28,226 nucleotides of DNA, taken from JAZKFR01 sp040386295. Its GTDB lineage: Bacteria > Pseudomonadota > Gammaproteobacteria > Burkholderiales > Rhodocyclaceae. The translations under genes were made by a program, and so were the position numbers. Location of the stretch: the NCBI GenBank assembly GCA_040386295.1, contig JAZKFR010000118.1, positions 1-28,226 of the forward strand. Direction: 5' to 3'. How positions within the stretch are numbered: position 1 is the stretch's first letter; the number at the start of each line of letters is the position of its first letter. Below are positions 25,539-28,226 of this stretch, in pieces. The notes below the pieces were generated by a model. It searched no databases, was not told the DNA's origin, and saw only the letters and a list, made by a program, of their open reading frames with translations.

Positions 25539-26936
25539 ATGTCAAAAAAAGTGCAAGAAACACTAGAGAACACTAGCGCACAGGGCGATTATTACGTCTC
25601 CCCGGTAGATTCGCGACAGGATAATGAATTGGCGGAATTGGCGAACTTAAGCGATCTCTCAGAAAAAGCTATTCTGGTCGTCGACGACTCGACGTTTAAC
25701 CGCGAGATGCTCAAGCGCTACTTGGATCGCGCCCAAATTAGCGTCGCCGAAGCGAGTAACAGCCAAGAAGCCTTGAGTCTCTTAGCCAACTTTCACTTCG
25801 ATCTAGTGCTCATGGATATGCAAATGCCCGGTATGAATGGCCTTGATACGACACAATTGATCCGCCAAACCCCTAGCCCCTATCAACAAGTTCAGATTGT
25901 GATGCTGACGGCTAATTTTGACGAAGCCAGCATCGCTGCCGCCCACCGCGCAGGCGCCAATGGATTCATGAGCAAGCCGGTCAACCTAGATCCTTGCTAC
26001 CGAGAAATAAGGCGATGGCTGACAACAGATCTCGCAAGCAAGCTTAACGCCTCGGTCAGACGCTCAATTCCTCAGGCTGCGACACAAAATTCAGCACAGA
26101 CTGCGCCGTTGATTGATGCGGACGATATCGCGGAAGATATTCGGCAAATAGCCGCCCCCTTGCTCGACAGCACAGCGCTATTCAGATTGCGCGAACGAGC
26201 CATTGTAGAAAAAACAATAGATATTTTTCATTCAGAATCAAAAGACTACATTCTTCTGCTAGAGCAAAGCCTTCAATCAAACAATCTTGCACAAGCGGAT
26301 CGAACACTACACGCCTATCTGACAAGCTGTAGCGAAATCGGCGCGCAAGCCTTGTATCAAATGCTGCGCTACGCGTATCAAGCGACGCAACAAGGACGCT
26401 GGCCAAAAATCGAAGATTGGCTAAAACGGATCAAAATTTTGCAGCAAAAAACCTTAGAGGCGTTGACGTGGCAGCTCACAACAGACAATAGCCCGACCCA
26501 GGCGAAGCTAGATTCCACCTCCGTCGGGGCAGAGGAAAATCGCTTTTTGCCGCATGCTAAGCAAGCTTTCGCAAGAGAAAAGCAGCAAAACACTTGGCAA
26601 GACAGCCCTTTGCTCAACACCACCCGCCTAGCTGAGCTCAAAATGATCGGTATGCTCGACGAGCTGCCGGATGATCTTGCCCGTATGGCATCGCTGATTC
26701 AGAGCTTACGCAACAGCATAGAAAACAACGATGTTGAAACCATGGCTCAGAGCGTACATAGTCTGCTGGGGCTCAGCAGCACGATAGGGTGCACCGCATT
26801 ACACCAGTACCTCTATTACATCTATCCGCCGATTAGTGAAGGAACGTGGCCGCATCAAGAAAACTGGCTGGAAACGATTGTTTTGCTCGTAGACCAATCT
26901 GCACACGCTTTACGTGACGGTGGCTACTGCGCCTAG
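25539..26936 (+). CDS. Receiver domain protein with two Hpt-like domains
   Basis: 465 residues from the ATG at 25539; no Shine-Dalgarno precedes it. After a 40-residue linker comes a complete receiver domain (about 44-160): acidic pair Asp49-Asp50, phospho-acceptor Asp93 (VLMDMQMPGMNG), Thr124 and Lys146 (SKPVN). No DNA-binding output domain follows. Two Hpt-like helical bundles do: the first around His258 (LHAYLTSCSEIGA), the second around His407 (VHSLLGLSSTIGC). Both continue with a similar tail containing G.WP....WL. The second keeps the usual glycine after the histidine (HSLLG); the first does not. This arrangement is typical of the C-terminal part of hybrid kinases, so phosphorelay is the inferred role. 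With the upstream kinase reduced to a fragment, it may be orphaned or served by another kinase. Confidence 0.85.
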   Translation: MSKKVQETLENTSAQGDYYVSPVDSRQDNELAELANLSDLSEKAILVVDDSTFNREMLKRYLDRAQISVAEASNSQEALSLLANFHFDLVLMDMQMPGMNGLDTTQLIRQTPSPYQQVQIVMLTANFDEASIAAAHRAGANGFMSKPVNLDPCYREIRRWLTTDLASKLNASVRRSIPQAATQNSAQTAPLIDADDIAEDIRQIAAPLLDSTALFRLRERAIVEKTIDIFHSESKDYILLLEQSLQSNNLAQADRTLHAYLTSCSEIGAQALYQMLRYAYQATQQGRWPKIEDWLKRIKILQQKTLEALTWQLTTDNSPTQAKLDSTSVGAEENRFLPHAKQAFAREKQQNTWQDSPLLNTTRLAELKMIGMLDELPDDLARMASLIQSLRNSIENNDVETMAQSVHSLLGLSSTIGCTALHQYLYYIYPPISEGTWPHQENWLETIVLLVDQSAHALRDGGYCA

Positions 26937-26954
26937 ACGGAAGCATGCTCGTTT

Positions 26955-26988
26955 GAGGCTATCTTGCATAAGGCAAAGCAGCAGCCTC
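26955..26988. terminator. Possible terminator hairpin between convergent genes
   Basis: GAGGCT (26955-26960) pairs with AGCCTC (26983-26988), and TTGC/GCAA pair inside the loop. It lies in the 91-base gap between the receiver/Hpt gene and rcnA, where a terminator is expected. The T-run is poor on both strands, so this is a weak call. Confidence 0.35.
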
Positions 26989-27027
26989 GGTTTGACGCGC
27001 AAAACTCAGTTTAGCCGCCGTCAATGC

Positions 27028-27843
27028 TCAATGTAGGCCATGCCAAGCTTGATAAGCGAAGTAGAGCCCGAGGAAACTAATCAAAGCCCCAGAGAAATAC
27101 GGCGCTTTGTGCGTGAGCCCATGCAAACCACGCCCGTTGCCGAATCGTTTAAAGCGCTTAGCAAGATGTTTCATACTCAGGGCGGCGAAAACACCAGAAG
27201 CGACCATCGTTATCCCCAAACCAAGACTAAAGCAGAGAACCAAGACTGCGCCTAGGGCAATCTTTTTCAATTGCAAACAAAGCAGTAAAACCGTGATCGA
27301 AGCCGGGCAAGGAATCAGTCCGCTACTCAGACCAAACCAAACAATCTGACTTGTCGTCACGGCGCGATTAGAGAAGCGCTGCTTTATTTCGTTGGCATGC
27401 GCCAGAGCATGCGGGTCTTGCGCCCCAGAATGCGACAATTCAAGCGCATCACCCCCCTTAGCCGGCTCATGTGCGCGATGCGAGTGTCCATGCTGCGCTA
27501 GATGTCGATGTCGCCATGTCCGCCACATCATCCAAACCGCGACGCCAAGAATCAAGACAGCCGAAGCCATTTGAAAATACGGCTCACTAGCTGCCATATC
27601 CCAGCGCGAACCAAAATATAAACCTGCCATCGCGATCAGCCAGACGACAGCGGTATGCGACAACGTAGCCGACAAACCCAGAAGAACGGCCTGGGCCAAG
27701 CTGCCACGAATCGCAATGATGAACGCAGCCATCATGGTTTTTGAGTGACCTGGCTCCAAGCCATGTAAGGCACCCAAAAGCACGGCACTCGGCACAAACA
27801 GCCAAGCGTTGCCTTGCTGCAACAGGGTTGAAAATTGGCTCAT
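27028..27843 (-). CDS. rcnA: RcnA-type nickel/cobalt efflux protein
   Basis: 271 residues from the ATG at 27841-27843, with GGAG 9 bases upstream; two ATGs slightly upstream lack usable spacing. An inner-membrane exporter giving Ni/Co resistance. The NicO/RcnA signature HGLEPGHSKT is at 27-36, followed by several membrane segments, a histidine-bearing hydrophilic loop at about 110-160 (HRHLAQHGHSHRAH) and the conserved GLIPCPASITVLLLC. From memory the N-terminus is close to E. coli RcnA (MTEFTTLLQQGNAW), but the histidine loop is shorter and less rich. The usual repressor gene rcnR is not beside it; an ArsR-family gene lies divergently upstream. Its leader holds a candidate metal-responsive promoter (27932-27955). 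Confidence 0.92.
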   Translation of the reverse strand: MSQFSTLLQQGNAWLFVPSAVLLGALHGLEPGHSKTMMAAFIIAIRGSLAQAVLLGLSATLSHTAVVWLIAMAGLYFGSRWDMAASEPYFQMASAVLILGVAVWMMWRTWRHRHLAQHGHSHRAHEPAKGGDALELSHSGAQDPHALAHANEIKQRFSNRAVTTSQIVWFGLSSGLIPCPASITVLLLCLQLKKIALGAVLVLCFSLGLGITMVASGVFAALSMKHLAKRFKRFGNGRGLHGLTHKAPYFSGALISFLGLYFAYQAWHGLH

Positions 27844-27931
27844 CGTCATTTGCTCCATTCAAAAGAACAGCGTTTACAACAGTATTGAATCTCCTGTTTA
27901 CTAGAAAAAAACGCGGAGACGAAATACAGAG

Positions 27932-27955
27932 CTTGCCGTAGCAAGGCAAAGTCAA
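27932..27955 (-). promoter_or_regulatory. Candidate dyad-containing promoter of rcnA
   Basis: On the minus strand TTGACT (rc of 27950-27955) is followed at once by TTGCC-N7-GGCAA, with an alternative nested stem CTTGC-TACG-GCAAG (27932-27945). A dyad placed directly after the -35 box resembles promoters controlled by MerR-family regulators. The -10 box is unclear: no good match lies at 17-20 bases. About 90 bases separate this from the rcnA start. Confidence 0.3.
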
Positions 27956-28065
27956 TAATTCCAAGCATTCGACAAAGCGCCGCTTTTAATGAGCAGTGGC
28001 ATTACGCGTGAACAGCCTTTGCATGTTTTATGCAGTGGGATCGTTTGACAACACTCGCAACGCGA

Positions 28066-28089
28066 TTGCTGAGCTTAGTTGCTGAGCTT
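28066..28089. repeat. Direct repeat upstream of the arsR promoter
   Basis: TTGCTGAGCTT occurs at 28066-28076 and again at 28079-28089, a 13-base period, ending 5 bases before the -35 box of the arsR-like gene. It may be a binding-site pair or a simple duplication. Confidence 0.55.
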
Positions 28090-28094
28090 GCTAC

Positions 28095-28124
28095 TTGACA
28101 AAAATTCCATTGTTCAACGATAAT
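28095..28124 (+). promoter_or_regulatory. Sigma-70 promoter of the arsR-family gene
   Basis: A perfect -35 box TTGACA (28095-28100) and a -10 box GATAAT (28119-28124) separated by 18 bases. The start codon at 28131 lies 6 bases after the -10 box, where transcription itself would begin, so the mRNA is predicted to be leaderless. Confidence 0.75.
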
Positions 28125-28137
28125 TGAAAAATGGAAT
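28104..28137. promoter_or_regulatory. 34-bp operator-like dyad over promoter and start codon
   Basis: Left arm ATTCCATTGTTCAA (28104-28117) and right arm TTGAAAAATGGAAT (28124-28137) are inverted copies matching at 13 of 14 positions around a 6-base centre. The dyad covers the -10 box, the expected transcription start and the ATG. Binding by the encoded ArsR-type repressor would block its own promoter, the usual mode in this family. Confidence 0.7.
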
Positions 28138-28226
28138 CAAATACAGCAGTTTCCGCCCTAGCGGCACTAGCTCAAAGCTCGCGCCTGGCCATTTTTAGAA
28201 CCTTGGTGCAAGCCGGGACTAGCGGT
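28131..28226 (+). CDS. ArsR-family transcriptional repressor (3' end outside window)
   Basis: 32 codons are visible, beginning MESNTAVSALAALAQSSRLA and continuing IFRTLVQAGTSG to the window edge. This is the N-terminal helix region and first helices of the winged helix-turn-helix of metal- or arsenic-sensing ArsR/SmtB repressors; the LA.LAQ.SRLAIFR.LVQAG pattern is typical. Effector-binding cysteines would lie beyond the edge, so the inducer cannot be assigned. It is divergent from rcnA. The gene has its own strong promoter and an overlapping dyad. No ribosome-binding site precedes the ATG, in keeping with a leaderless transcript. Confidence 0.85.
   Translation, partial: MESNTAVSALAALAQSSRLAIFRTLVQAGTSG

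Noticed and set aside
1..28226. CRISPR arrays, insertion sequences, integrases or prophage genes
   Set aside because: No regularly spaced repeats, transposase-like or integrase-like reading frames were seen on either strand.

Overview
The window reads as chromosomal DNA of a Betaproteobacterium, probably Burkholderiales. The basis is the gene order tRNA-Leu / tig / clpP / clpX / lon / hupB / tRNA-Val / ppiD, the gmk-rpoZ-spoT block, hrcA-hemH, homodimeric pyruvate dehydrogenase E1 (aceE), and the hpnCDE squalene genes. Base composition looks near 50% GC by eye, low for free-living Burkholderiaceae; a host-associated or otherwise shifted relative is possible but unproven. The sequence is a draft: a 10-N gap interrupts clpX.

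Layout. 1-8700, all minus strand: a protein quality-control block. Transcription enters at a promoter upstream of tRNA-Leu and runs through trigger factor, ClpP and ClpX. Lon has its own candidate heat-shock promoter, followed by the nucleoid protein HU, tRNA-Val, a hairpin terminator and the periplasmic chaperone PpiD. A perfect 54-bp palindrome, probably a bidirectional terminator, closes the block at the left edge. 8.9-12.1 kb, plus strand: hpnC, hpnD, hpnE, which together convert farnesyl diphosphate to squalene. 12.1-20.95 kb, minus strand: a tightly packed run transcribed aceE, gmk, rpoZ, spoT, dadA, tatD, rsmE. Several junctions are only 1-18 bases, so core metabolism, GMP kinase, RNA polymerase omega and the (p)ppGpp enzyme may share a transcript. 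21.1-24.5 kb, minus strand: ychF, then hrcA-hemH.

24.5-28.2 kb is the accessory part. A small membrane protein of the low-affinity iron permease family is followed by a roughly 60-residue fragment that looks like the end of a histidine-kinase ATPase domain, and then by a 465-residue protein with one receiver domain and two Hpt-like domains. I read this as what is left of a phosphorelay (possibly of the CqsS type) whose kinase has been lost. Convergent to it lies an RcnA-type Ni/Co exporter. Divergent from that exporter, a truncated ArsR-family repressor starts at the right edge, with a near-perfect 34-bp dyad overlapping its promoter and start codon.

Most of the window is ordinary conserved housekeeping DNA. 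No complete undescribed system is evident. The points most worth checking are the decayed kinase next to an apparently intact receiver/Hpt protein, the apparently leaderless ArsR promoter, the aceE-gmk junction, and the under-sized clpX gap.
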